A stretch of DNA of 64,000 nucleotides from assembly GCA_021234155.1 (NCBI GenBank), contig JAJEKV010000016.1:930001-994000 (forward strand). Reading direction: 5' to 3'. The stretch is from Isoetes taiwanensis (lineage: Eukaryota; Streptophyta; Lycopodiopsida; Isoetales; Isoetaceae). Position 1 is the first letter of the stretch; every line of letters begins with the position of its first letter. The notes beneath the pieces were generated by a model. The model had not been told where the DNA came from and made no database searches. It saw only the letters and a list, made by a program, of their open reading frames with translations. The position numbers and the translations under genes are program-made. Below are positions 11,588-21,843 of this stretch, piece by piece.

Positions 11588-12056
11588 ATGGCCTCTGCTA
11601 GTTCAGCATGCAGCGGAAATAAGGCACCCCAGTATGTGCTTAAACAGGTGCCTGAGGATGCGGACGCCGTCGCTCCAATATCTGAGCTGCCGTATTTCTT
11701 TGAGCCGGTTCTTCCAGAAGAAGCAACGGACACTGAGGACCGTGAGGAAGAAGAAGGTAACTTGGTATTCTTTTGTTTTGCCCCCCCTTTTTTTTTTCTT
11801 TTGTTTTAATTAAATGCTTTATTTGTTTACAGAAGTGGAGCAGGAAGTGGAGCAGGAAGTGGAGAATTCTGAAGAGGAAGAGGAGGAGAATTCTGAGGAA
11901 TCTGAGGAAGAGGAAGAGGAAGAGCCTGATTCGGAGGAGGAAAAACAAATGATTTTTGAGAGCTGCTACGAAGACCGCCCGACCAAAAGGCAAAGGAGGA
12001 GGGAATTGGAGGAGAACGTTTGGAGTGAGCCCGAATCTGAACCCGAAAGCCCCTGA
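11588..12056 (+). CDS. Small acidic protein with one intron
   Basis: ATG at 11588 in ACCATGGCC, a good plant start context. Exon 1 is 11588-11756; intron 11757-11832 (GAAG/GTAAC ... TGTTTACAG with a strong T tract); exon 2 is 11833-12056 ending TGA. Phase is kept, giving 130 residues. The middle is almost pure Glu/Asp/Ser with VEQE repeats; near the C-terminus lies a basic patch (PTKRQRRR) that could be a nuclear signal, then an ELEENVWSEPESEPESP end. Acidic tails of this kind occur in chromatin and histone-binding proteins, but no domain is recognisable. This is the only frame in the transposon without visible damage. Confidence 0.55.
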
Positions 12057-12160
12057 AAGCCCCTGAAAGCCCCGCCTCGAAAGCCCTGAAAGCCCCTAAA
12101 AGCCCTCAAGCCCGAAGCCCCGCCGACCCCGAAAGCTGAAGCCCGAAAAGCCCCTTAAGC
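12045..12160 (+). repeat. GAAAGCCCC degenerate tandem repeat
   Basis: A run of GAAAGCCCC/TGAAAGCCC-like units spans the stop codon of the acidic gene and continues for about 100 bases. It probably arose by slippage and may have fixed the C-terminal end of that protein. Confidence 0.6.
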
Positions 12161-12479
12161 ACTGGCCTTATGGCCTTTTTTGTAAAATATTTTGTATATA
12201 TATGAAGTTTTATGTCTCATCTACTTTGTTCTTTGTTTTTCATTTTTTTTTCTCTATTAAATGTTCTTTTTGTCTATCAAATATATGAAGTTTTTTGTCT
12301 CATCTACTTTGTTCTTTGATTATCTCACTTACTTTGTTGTCATCGTCTTTGTTTTGTCTCACATTTTGTTTTTTCCATTATGTAAAGAGTGAATTCATTT
12401 GATGTTCTTACTTCTATTATCCATGCAGGTGACAAAACATTGAATTCTTGTACAGTCCATTCAAATTCTGCTTGAATGT

Positions 12480-12820
12480 AACAGTGCTCTAGCTCAAACA
12501 CTAAGCACTTTAATTAGTTTCAGCAGTGCTTGTGAGTAAGCACTGGTTAACACGAGCACTTATGCAATGAACAGCTAGTTTTAAACAGTTATATAGCATA
12601 AGAGTAAGCACTGCACCTTAACTACACCTTAACTGCATGACAGTAAGCACTTGATGACATTAACACTTCTGCAATGGCTTTCTAGCGTTAAGCAACTACA
12701 TACTTAGTAACTGTCGCTGCATAACAGTAAGCAATATCTGACATTAAGACTCGTACCAGACTAGCACTTGCAAGCAATTTTTTTTTAAGCACTTGATAAG
12801 TTGTAAGCACCCCTTGCAGT
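12480..12820. repeat. AAGCAC motif array inside the transposon
   Basis: Six AAGCAC words on the plus strand (most as TAAGCACT), one reversed AGTGCTT, and near matches such as GAGCACTT and AAGCAA, in about 340 bases. The same AAGTGCTT/AAGCACTT word lies in both transposon ends. It sits between the converging gene sets. A binding site for an element-encoded protein is an inference. Confidence 0.55.
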
Positions 12821-13006
12821 CAGCATTGAACTAGATATAAACAATATAGCAAAAACTTATAGACAAGTCTGCATTGAACTATATAAACAATATAGCAAAA
12901 ACATTCTTAAATTAATATAGGATAAAGATGGTACATGAAAAGTGTAGGATTCCTTGGCCTAAATAAATGACAATCAGGCCAATAATCATAAATGTCTCAG
13001 GCTTAA

Positions 13007-13810
13007 TCACAGTAATGGAGGATAACAATCTTCATCACCATAAACCTTCTTCAATTCCTCATTCACAAGGGTGCACAACTGCAATTGTTTTCCAGAAATT
13101 CTTTCCAAGCATAACTTCATAATCTTTCTATCTGTCATAGGCCAGGGCATGCAATTGTATGTGTTCTTCACCAGTAACTTCATTTTTTCCTCAGTCTTGG
13201 CCTGCATTATTCCTTCTATCTTTGGGGTGAGTAATGTTAGCACTTCATCACAGACATCCATCTTGAATGCAGGTACTAGCAGAAGTTTCCAGGGGTTGTT
13301 AAGGTAAGACTTGTATAATGAATCATCAAGAAGCAAAGTCTTACCTTTGAATCTTGGGTATGACTCATATATTTTCCCAAGTGGCTTCATCATGACTGGA
13401 CAGCCAGGTTTGTCATGGTGGGGAAAACTGGTCTTCACACATTTTTCCTGTCCCCATACAAATAGAAATCTGTCCCTCAAATCTGGACATAGTACTTGCA
13501 GCACATCTTCTTTCTGCTAGTGTATGTCATTGTCAATCCTGATTCCAAGCGTATATGTTCATTTGCACCAAAAGTTTTTACCAACACACCATTTAAATCC
13601 AAGACAATGAGTTTATCTTTTGCTGCCAAATCAATATTTAGTACGTTGGAACATCCTGAATACCTACACAACAGGAGTTACTACATGAATAAATAGATGA
13701 AGATGAAAATGAAAAATGGGTTGAATGTGGAAACCTTTACGTATCAACGGCGAGGATTCTCGACCTAACAGGAATCAACCGGTAATCCTACAGTGAATGC
13801 AACAAAAGAA
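13007..13810 (-). pseudogene. FCP1/NIF-type HAD phosphatase segment
   Basis: An upstream exon near 13746-13795 (acceptor CACTGTAG, peptide DYRLIPVRSRILAVD, donor GATAC/GTAAAG) joins in phase to an exon whose acceptor is TTGTGTAG at about 13670. The second exon reads KLIVLDLNGVLV, the first HAD motif, then TYTSRKK, then after a shift FLFVWGQEKC and KGKTLLLDDSLYK, ending PPLL at 13007. This order matches plant CTD-phosphatase-like (NLI-interacting factor) proteins: DxDGxL-type nucleophile, TS motif, VWxQxxC and LLLDDS. Oddities: a one-base frameshift at about 13507-13513, and fewer residues than usual between the nucleophile and the TS motif. The nucleophile motif is DLN rather than DLD, as in some plant family members. 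Substrate unknown; these enzymes dephosphorylate proteins. Confidence 0.65.
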
Positions 13811-13844
13811 AATCAATAATATTCAATGTTTTAAGCAACACTAA

Positions 13845-15711
13845 GTTGTGGCCTTGGCCATCACTTCCCACACTGACTTTCCAGGTTTTGTAAGGGCATC
13901 AATCACTTGCTGAAGATCAGGCTCACCTAAAACTTGAGGGCCTGATTCTGCATTTTCTTCAGAAAACACTTTGATAGGTGTGGTGTCATGATTGAGACTG
14001 CTTCCTGCATCTTTCACAGTGCTGCTTCTTGTTCTCTTTTTCTTGTAGCCTGAACAACTTCTTTGCTATCCTCCAGCTTACCCCTCTTTGTTCTTCTGCC
14101 CTTTCCTTTTGACAAAAATTCACCCAAGTTGCCCTCATCCAATGGAATTACTCCCTCAACTTCCTTAAGTGCTTCAGTGTGTACACTGGTCATTACGTTG
14201 TTTTTCCACAACCCGGTGCGGTGTTTACAACCTGGTTTGTGTTTACAACTTCTTCTATAGCTTCTTGGACATGACTTCTTGGGTGGTGGTGGTGGTTCTC
14301 TTTGTTACATTCAAATCAGTCACAATTGACTGTACTCCTATAGGACTTTGCAGGTGTTGTGCATCTTCAAATGAAGCCAATGTCCTTCTTTGAACCCTGT
14401 AGGGTGAGACCTCAATTGCAGGACGGATTAACACATCCTTTTTTGGTGTACTATTTGAAGCACCTGCAAGATGGCCAAAACCTAGCTCGTCAAATACACC
14501 CTCTGGCACCTTTCCAGGGCAACCATGAATACATTGTCCTCCTCTCAACAATGAACAACAAGCTATATGATACTCATGTTGGCAATTCAGTGCTAAACTT
14601 AACCTGTAAGCTTTAGTGAATTCCAGACCACATGCTGCACATGTATAAAATGGATCTTGCACTAACAACTTATCTCGTATAATAGTAGAGATGCTAAATG
14701 TTGCAGGAGTATCCATTTTCAGCTTCCACAAATTGTTTATGTAGAAATGCAGAAGTGATTGTTCTTCTTCGAGAACTTTTAACTCCTCCTCAAGTTTGAT
14801 TTTACATTTGACCTGCTCATTAACAGATGTAGGGTTCATTGCTTTTTATACCTTGTTCCTGTGCCAAGTTTCCATCCGGACGATCGCTCCAAATCTTTAA
14901 TTTCTGCCTCCAACTCACAGTTTGGATTAAGCTTGAACTCCTCCTGTTTTGTAGCCAAATCATTTGTGGCCTGTCTTAAACTGTTCTCAGCCTCTTCCAA
15001 CATCATTTTCTATACTTCAGAGGCCTTCTCATTGCCTTTCAACTCACTTCCTACTGCTTCCAGATTCTTTGTGATAAGTAAAATTGCTTTTCCAATCTCC
15101 TGTACTGCATTCTCTAAGGTTTTTATGTTTTCATCACATGCACTGATCTCATTTGATCCAGCTGCCACCTTTGGCTTTGCCTTCATTTTAGTTTTCCTAA
15201 CATGTGCTACAACATCTGCCTCTGTTTTTACTTGTCTATTATTGTGGTATCTTTGGCATTGCACAGCAAATGCAGCCCAGTTTACTTTGTGTTCCTCAGG
15301 TGCAACTATTGATCTAGTGCAATTTTCAAACGCAAAAGCAAGGGCCAGTTGCTTTCTTACTTCTTTGTTGTGACAATTCTTGTAGATTTTTTCAGTGAGT
15401 GTTTCCAACTTCTCTTGAAGATGCTCCTTTGCACAGTGCCATTTTATCTTTCCCTTGTTCATCTTCTTTGTCCAAACAGATTCCCAATCTCGATCCGTGA
15501 CATTATTTTCCAACCAAGTTTCTTCCTCGTGGGGCTTCACCCCCGAATTGCACAGACCTCTGATGCTGTGAAAACCGCGCTCCATGCCTCCATCATCAAC
15601 AGTCAAACACTGATCTGAGTTTTCGCGCGCAGGGGAAAAGGAGGGAGAAGGGTGTGACGGGCTTCGACGTCCGCGAGTTTCAGCACTTAAAGTGCTTAAA
15701 CGCTTCGCCAA
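13845..15711 (-). pseudogene. Coiled-coil plus RING-like protein, transposon cargo
   Basis: ATG at 15711, only 30 bases inside the right transposon end. An N-terminal Ser/Pro/Arg-rich part is followed by charged helical sequence (233 codons) to an in-frame TAG at 15010-15012; the same frame then continues with LEEAENSLRQATNDLATKQE. The frame starting at 14839 carries KIKLEEELKVLEEEQSLL and a zinc finger with spacing C-x2-C, C-x-H-x2-H-x2-C, C-x3-C (CAACGLEF, NCQHEYHIACC, QCIHGC), close to RING-H2. Further frames at 14211-14014 and about 14030-13845 (KVFSEENAESGPQVLGEPD) continue with shifts. It may be the 5' part of one long gene that ends in the phosphatase at 13007, since no clear promoter separates them. 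A RING finger suggests ubiquitin ligase activity by family only. Confidence 0.5.
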
Positions 15712-15741
15712 AAGTTGTACCCCACTAGCGATTTTACACCC
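15678..15741 (-). repeat. Right terminal/subterminal inverted repeat
   Basis: Plus-strand end reads CGATTTTACACCC, the complement of the left end with one mismatch. CAGCACTTAAAGTGCTTAAA at about 15680 repeats the AAGTGCTTAA word of the left end in palindromic form. Confidence 0.75.
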
Positions 15742-15746
15742 TTTAG

Positions 15747-18190
15747 TTTATAAAGAGAGCCTATGGTAACTCCACTCTCATGGAGGCTTTGTCTCTCGGA
15801 ATGCAATGTAAAAGTGACTGTTTCAGCAACTGAGTACCAGGAGAATTCACCTGCTCATTCAACAACTGCCAAATGAATTTGCTCACCAGAGCTTTAATAT
15901 GTAATGCAATGTCCAGCATCCCTAGTCCACCCTAGTTTCTATGAGTGCAGCACTTATCCCAAGCCACCTTAACATCCGCTCCCTCTTCATTTCCACCCCA
16001 TACAAAATTCCTTATTGAATTCGTCAATTGTTAAGTGATGCTTTTTGGAGCCAACAACACTGAAGCTGCATACACATACGTGCTACAAAGTACAAATTTA
16101 GCTACCACAATCCTGCCAGCCAGAGAGATTTTACATATTTTTCACCAATTTAAATGTTTTTCCAAACCAAGTAGGATCTCATCCCATCTCTGTCGCTAAC
16201 CTATTGATACCAATCGGGATACCTAACAACCTGGATGAGCTTGGTATTACTCTTTAAGGATATTGGAGAATACAATCAGGTATACTTTCATCTAAAGGCC
16301 ACAATGCGGCACATTTGTTCCAGTTCAAGGAACAACCCGAAGCCATGGAGAACGCGTTAAGAAGCCTAATGGCACAAGATAGATTCTCGTCTGTTGCTTC
16401 CAAGAAAAGAAAAGTGTCGTCCACATATTGGCTACACAGTTGTTGAGTTCCATCCTGCATGGCGAGATCACTAATGATTCCGTCACCTGTGGCTGAAAGA
16501 AGCAATTGGGAAAGATCCTCGGCTACAACGTTAAAGAGAAATGGTGCCAATGGACAGCCCTGCCTGATGCCTCTACCAACTGGAAAAATGGGAGAAGATT
16601 CCTCAAAAGAGACCACGGATGCATGACTAGTATCAAGAAGCTTCATTACCACTGATGTGAAGTCTGAACCGCAGCCTAAAGCTAGAAGAAAAGACCAGCT
16701 TACATGTCGTATGCTTTCTTAAAGTCCAATTTCAAGTATATGACTCTCTGTTGCATTTTTCTTACCCAATATAAACCTTCAAATGCTGCGGTAACATTGC
16801 TAAGAATGCTTCTTTTGGGCAAGAAACCAGACTGTGTATAGGTGATATGTTCCATGAGAATTGGTTTTAACCTATCTGCATATGCTTTAGCTATAATTTT
16901 ATAAAAGGAGGACAACAACGTAATAGGTCTCCAATCATTAATTGATCTAGGCTCTTTCACTTTTGGTATCAATGTAATGCAGCCAATGTTGAGTCTCTTG
17001 TCCAAGTACTCCCTCTCTAAAGAATCTGAGTATGCAAACGGCTCTATCCAATCCCAGTTGGTCTGAAAAAACTCAACAGAAATGCCATCCATACCTGGAC
17101 ACTTGTCTTTATCCAACAAAAAGACTGCTTCCTTAATCTCTTCCCTAAATAAAGGTGCTCCAAGTGTATCCCTTTGGGACTGATTCAGTTTAGATCTTAC
17201 TTTAGCGAGGACCATGTCTTCAAAACAATCTTGGAACTCATCCTTCTGTTCAAGAAACACCTAAAGTAGTTATATAAATATTCTTTAATCAGTTGTGGTT
17301 CCCTGACCACCAGCCCATCTTCCGTCTGAATAGAAGTAAGCATAGCATACTTTCTTTGCCTTGCAACCTTGAAGAAGAGTTTAGAACGTCTGTCCCCTTC
17401 TCTTATCCAGGTAAGGCATGCTTTTACTTTGGCCTGAGTGACTTTGATTGCTTCCAAGTTGTGTATCTCCTCCATCCTCTATAGTTTCCTATAATAATTA
17501 CACCCCTTCTGAGATTGGAAAGCTCCTGATACAGAGAGTCTAATCTCACCCTCTCCTCCCTTACCTTAGTTCTCCCCCACTTTTTAGCAAATTTCTTAGT
17601 AGCTGCTAAAGAGGAGACCATTGCCTCCATACATGTTCTCTTGCATTGCAACTTGAAATGAGCATCCTTCAAGTATTGAGTATTCAATTTAAAAACTGTC
17701 CTTAAAGGTTTAAAGTTGTCCAGAATGCGGCTACTCACCAATTATCGATTGTGATCTAAAATGGAACTATCGAGCAGATTCTGACGATATAAAGATGGGC
17801 ACCAAGATGCAGCGATCTGGTTAATATAACACCTATCATGACGAGCATATGCCCTTCCTTCCACTACCCGCCCATTGCACCATGTAAATCCGCCATCTCC
17901 ATGCAGTTCTGATAGTTGCGGTTCTGCTAACAAACTGACCAATTGCTCCTTCTCAAAGCCAGACACAATTTCTGCCACATTGTCCATTCTATCCTCCCAA
18001 CTCTCCACCATATTGAAATCACCCAGCATGATCCACGCAATATTATTACCACCAAAACATTTAATCTTATTTTTAATTGAGGCCCACAATGCACCTCTCT
18101 TTCTAGCATCCCAGGTAATTATGCTACATCTGCCAAAAGTGTCTACATATGTAGAGTAATACCTTGATCTCCTTCCTCCACGCAATTAAG
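15747..18190 (-). mobile_element. L1-type LINE, endonuclease and RT part
   Basis: Minus-strand decayed ORF2. From the 5' side: AP endonuclease C-terminal part (18185-17742; GDFNMVESWEDRMD, FTWCNGR, RHDRCYIN), linker (17741-17197; TWIREGDRRSKLFFK), reverse transcriptase (17260-16254; DKDKCPGMDGISVEFF, LKLDFKKAYD, GIRQGCPLAPFLFN, YVDDTFLF), then post-RT sequence (GLGMLDIALHIKALVSKFIW near 15840-15910). Frame breaks occur at about 17742, 17430, 17200, 16690 and 16254. It is 5'-truncated near 18190 and continues at 7700-8035 beyond the inserted transposon. The family differs from the TTCTA-tailed LINEs in this window. Confidence 0.85.
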
Positions 18191-18728
18191 TTAATACATT
18201 GGCTTTATAAAGTCTGCACAATTAGGGTCCCATCACATGATGCCGTCAACAGGAATTTTTCTCTGTTGACATTAACGTTTCTTTTTGCTCGGGATCACAT
18301 GATCTTGTTAAAATAAGAGTTCCACATTGCAAAGAAGGAATGGATTCAAAGAAATTTCCTGCATTGTCTGGTGATCCGGCAGAGGATTGCTCCGGATTGC
18401 TGCCAAGTACTAAAAATTCATCCATCTGCCCTCATCTCTGAATCCCTGTTGACGGCAACGCTTCCAACCGAGGCAGGAGCCCGTTGAACGGATTGCTATC
18501 AGCAGGGCTTCTTTCCCGTCAAAATTTGGCATGCTACCCCAATTTCTACATTGATCCTGTGACTGGATCCTTAGGCCCTTTTCCACAGCAGGCATAAAAT
18601 ATGTGTGCCAATGCAATAAATTTTGCACAATTTGTTTCGTATTGTGAAAGGGTATTCTCACAATGGCTAGAACTAAGATTCTCGTTTTGTATTGTATTCA
18701 AAATCGTATATCTCTTTGTGCTTCTATA
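18191..18728. other. Intergenic, nothing recognised
   Basis: Flank of the truncated LINE. The longest open frame is 83 codons on the minus strand (18410-18661) and shows no recognisable domain. Confidence 0.4.
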
Positions 18729-18730
18729 TA

Positions 18731-19034
18731 CCTTGATGTAATCCAGAACTCTAGGCTGACAAGAATACCAGCTTCAACATAATAGAATGGCCCTCAAAAA
18801 TCTGTTATGTAAGGTTACTTGCTTCCTTTTCTATGAATATGTCATTTTTTCCATTGTCAGTATAACAATGCTAGAATTATTCTCATCTTTCTCAACCTCA
18901 TGAATTATCATTGCATATTCACATGTTCAGCACCAATGATTTCTTAACCTCTAAACCTTAGAAGTGAAGAAAGCATTGATGCTTAGAAGAAAGCCGGTAT
19001 TCTTGTCAGCCTTGAGTTCCAAATTACATCAAGG
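18731..19034. mobile_element. MITE, TA target duplication
   Basis: Terminal inverted repeats of about 43 bases: CCTTGATGTAATCCAGAACT inward from 18731, and its near complement ending ACATCAAGG at 19034. They extend to GGCTGACAAGAATACC on both sides with a few mismatches. Flanked by TA on each side (18729-18730 and 19035-19036). A 304-bp length, long TIRs and TA duplication fit a Tc1/mariner-type MITE. No coding capacity. Confidence 0.8.
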
Positions 19035-19036
19035 TA

Positions 19037-19747
19037 CATGGAAGCATGAAGAGATGGATAAACCATGATCGAATTCCATTATTGATGTGTGCTCTGAACC
19101 TTCCTTCAAATCAAACCAAAAAGTCTCGAAACAGACATGAACAAGGCAAATTTTTCAGCCATCTTTCCATTATATTTTATTCTCTTGAGGACCAAACTTG
19201 GAAAGGCTTGCAAATCCTGTCAGGGCTACAAAATGTCACCATTGTGGGCACATTCAGGCGCATTAAGCAAGAGTTATAACACTGAAATTTTGTTCCTGCG
19301 TGTTTTTAGAACTGCAACAATTTGTATATAATCTGGCTTGAAAAGAATAAAAAGAGTGAAGAGATCTGCCGAAATATGGAGCTCTTAAGCAATTTCTCTG
19401 GACTGCACTTGTTTCTTCGAATGGTTTTTGCTCAGGAAGCTGCAATCAATCGCAAAACAACAACTACTTTTTCGTCCAGAAGTCTTTACCATGAGAACAC
19501 TTCCATCTTTATCAAGGCAAGGCAGACCAATATCAACAGCTGCGAATTTTTTAGATCATGCAGTTCCGGTGGCCAAACCTCTATTCCTCCATACCCTAAC
19601 GAGCACGTTACAGTACAGGTTTTTAAGGAAAAAAATTAGCAACCACCACACATTACCATAGATACTAGAATCCGGAGCCGATTGCAATTTCTGCGTCGAT
19701 TGGCTTCTGTTCTTTCTGAATTCCAATTCCAGTCGATTGCAATTCTT
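19037..19747. other. Intergenic, short open frames only
   Basis: Two overlapping plus-strand frames (19046-19279 and 19322-19661) show no known domain. CGATTGCAATTCTG-like words repeat at 19679 and 19733. No gene called. Confidence 0.4.
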
Positions 19748-19857
19748 GTACTCCCGATGGGCTTCTGCTTCGAATGGGCTTTTTTTTTTTTATGACACCC
19801 TTGAATTGCGCCAAAGAACCACGCTGATTGGTTATGATAGGTTGTCTTATTTTGTGG
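19748..19857 (+). repeat. 110-bp inverted arm, left
   Basis: Runs from GTACTCCCGATGGG to GTCTTATTTTGTGG and is the near-perfect reverse complement of 30470-30579. The differences I see are mainly in the T run (about 12 T here, 9 A on the right). Probably the TIRs of an older element that was later split by the LTR element at 20296-30199. Confidence 0.8.
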
Positions 19858-19888
19858 CGGGGGATTTCCCCGGAAGAAAATAAGACTT
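19842..19888. repeat. Short hairpin at end of left arm
   Basis: GTCTTATTTT pairs with AAAATAAGAC around a GC-rich centre (GCGGGGGATTTCCCCGG). Followed by AAGACATGTCTTAA-like words also seen near 31388-31451. Confidence 0.5.
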
Positions 19889-20295
19889 CAAAGTTGTACG
19901 GAATTGATTTAGGACATGTCTTAAAAATTTTACTTGAAAATCTATTGTGTCACATTTGCTTATGTGGCCCAATCATATCATGATAAATTTAAGACATGTG
20001 CGTTGTGGAAAAAGGGCCTAAACGCACTGTTGGTTGCCCTTAAACAAAAATAGAATGGAAAAAAGAAGTTTATCCGCCAAACAAATTTAATCAGCCGAAC
20101 CAGCATGCAGGCAGTTCATTATGACGGATGATGTAGCTGAAAAATTCCTGACAACCTTGCAAAAGCTAAAAAGGACTGATTGAAGATTTGGTGCCGATCC
20201 CACTCTCTGCTATGGCAGATGTATGCCGAACTTGGCTATGGCAGATCTAAAGAGCAAACACTACATAAATAGCTCTCTTTTATCCTGTTATTTTG
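19889..20295. other. Spacer between inverted arm and LTR
   Basis: Contains GTGGAAAAAGGGCC at about 20006, which resembles GTGGAAAAGGGGCC at 31616, and two GCTATGGCAGAT words at 20210-20245. Probably remnant of the element that owns the inverted arms. Confidence 0.35.
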
Positions 20296-21843
20296 TGACG
20301 TCCCCTACTCATATACGGTGCACTCACCGTATACAAACAGGAGTTCATCCCCCATACCAGCTCCGTGCTGATACAAGGCCCTCCACGTGTCACTGCAACC
20401 TTGATGAGTTCCAGTGGGAAGAATGAAGGGGTCATTTTACCATGTCTTCCTTCAGGGCCTACCTAGCTGCGGAAGCGTAAATATACATGTCAGTATACAA
20501 CATCAATATCACATGACCATCGCGAAGGATGGCTCACCACATATCTTCATAGACAAAGATCAGTACATCACATATGGAAAACCTACCAAAGACTCAGACT
20601 CAAAGGGTATGACTAACGGCTTGGGTCTCCAGAGGTCATTGCAGACATAATTCATGGCAAATGGATTTGGCTGGCATAAGAACATGGCTTAGGGTAGTCC
20701 ACTCCATCCGCCCCTCCTGTGCACACTTTGCAGAGTAGGTTGAAAAGTGTTGGGACCTGACTGTAGCCCGCCGGATGCATAGCCAAAGGGGCTACTCCTG
20801 GGTTGCATCTCCCCAGTTTCGATGGGGCAGGTAGGGATCACTCCCACCAGAGGTTAACATGCTGACTCAAGGTGACTAGAGGGCCACTGCCCGTACTCGA
20901 CTTGAACTCCATGGAAGGTGTACACCACCCCAAGAGTGTCGAACCCATGCAAAGCCCTCATGCAGTGGCAGAGCATTAGGTCTAGTGCACTATAGTCCCC
21001 GATAGGCTTTACTACCATAGGGACGTGATCATGAGTCAGGACATGAACCTCCTTGTAAGCCAGTCTGGCCCCTTCACCCACAACCAGGTGTGGCTCTTGT
21101 ACACAGGCCGAATTTAATAGTGCATTAAAGAGGGCTAGCTAGGAGCATCAACTACCAGGCTTTAGGGTCTCTACCCCCCTTCCCAATACAATGAGTCCAC
21201 AGAGATCATCATCACATACATATCACAGAAGAACTAAAGAACAAGATTTAATCTAAATCACAGAGTTAGGTTCTTTAGTTAAAGCTTGGTATCTAGAGAT
21301 CTAGATGGCTGCTATGGGCAAATCAATAGGCTAAACCTACTTACTCTATATTTGGGAGGCGGTTTAGACTATTGAATTGGCAAAATACCTGATCCCTGGC
21401 TCGCTCCTCCTGCTCTGAACGCATCCATGCTGCAGAACTGCTTGAAGATGAAGCTAGAAAGGAAAGCTGATGAGCTAGACTGCTCAGACAGACTTTGAAA
21501 GGCGAGATTGGCTCTTGGAGCAAGCAAAACAGAGCTCTAGAAGGCTGTGGACGAAAAATGGAAAGTTAGGGTTTCCTATACTTATATAGACTAAGGGTTA
21601 GGGCTAGGGCTTCCTATTTCTCCCTTGAGCATGTGGGATAAATGGGTGTGGCCCACTTGCCTATATTAATTAAGTGGGCTAAAGTGTACACATGAATAAT
21701 AAATGTGCACACACTTGCAAGTTGCCCCCTAGGGTGCTACTTGCTTAACTACACGTAGGCATACACGTCAATTGGGATGGCGTGTACGCGTGACGATGCA
21801 GTACAGTATACATCCTTGGACCGTATACTGTGCTGGAACGTCA
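20296..21843 (-). mobile_element. LTR of large non-autonomous element, left copy (3' LTR)
   Basis: 1,548 bp, nearly identical to 28681-30199 (about 20 substitutions counted by eye). It starts TGACGTCCCC and ends GGAACGTCA, so the ends form a TGACG/CGTCA terminal inverted repeat. Contains a G-box CACGTG at 20384-20389. It is called the 3' LTR because coding remnants next to it read towards it on the minus strand. No matching target duplication was seen, so one end may be rearranged. Confidence 0.75.

Larger units (their letters stand above)
8040..15741. mobile_element. 7.7-kb TIR DNA transposon with phosphatase/RING cargo
   Basis: The left end GGGTGCAAAATCG matches the reverse complement of the right end, GGGTGTAAAATCG, at 12 of 13 positions. 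Target duplication is TTTA (8036-8039 and 15742-15745), or CTTTAG if the outer G/C is counted as host. Both ends carry AAGTGCTTAA 40-60 bases inside. The element interrupts a LINE whose coding resumes on the other side, which independently confirms the boundaries. Inside, left to right: a broken plus-strand transposase-like gene (8365-11078), a plus-strand acidic protein (11588-12056), an array of AAGCAC words (12480-12820), then minus-strand phosphatase and RING/coiled-coil coding (13007-15711). A 4-bp duplication is known for Sola-type elements, but I cannot assign the superfamily from sequence alone. Confidence 0.8.
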
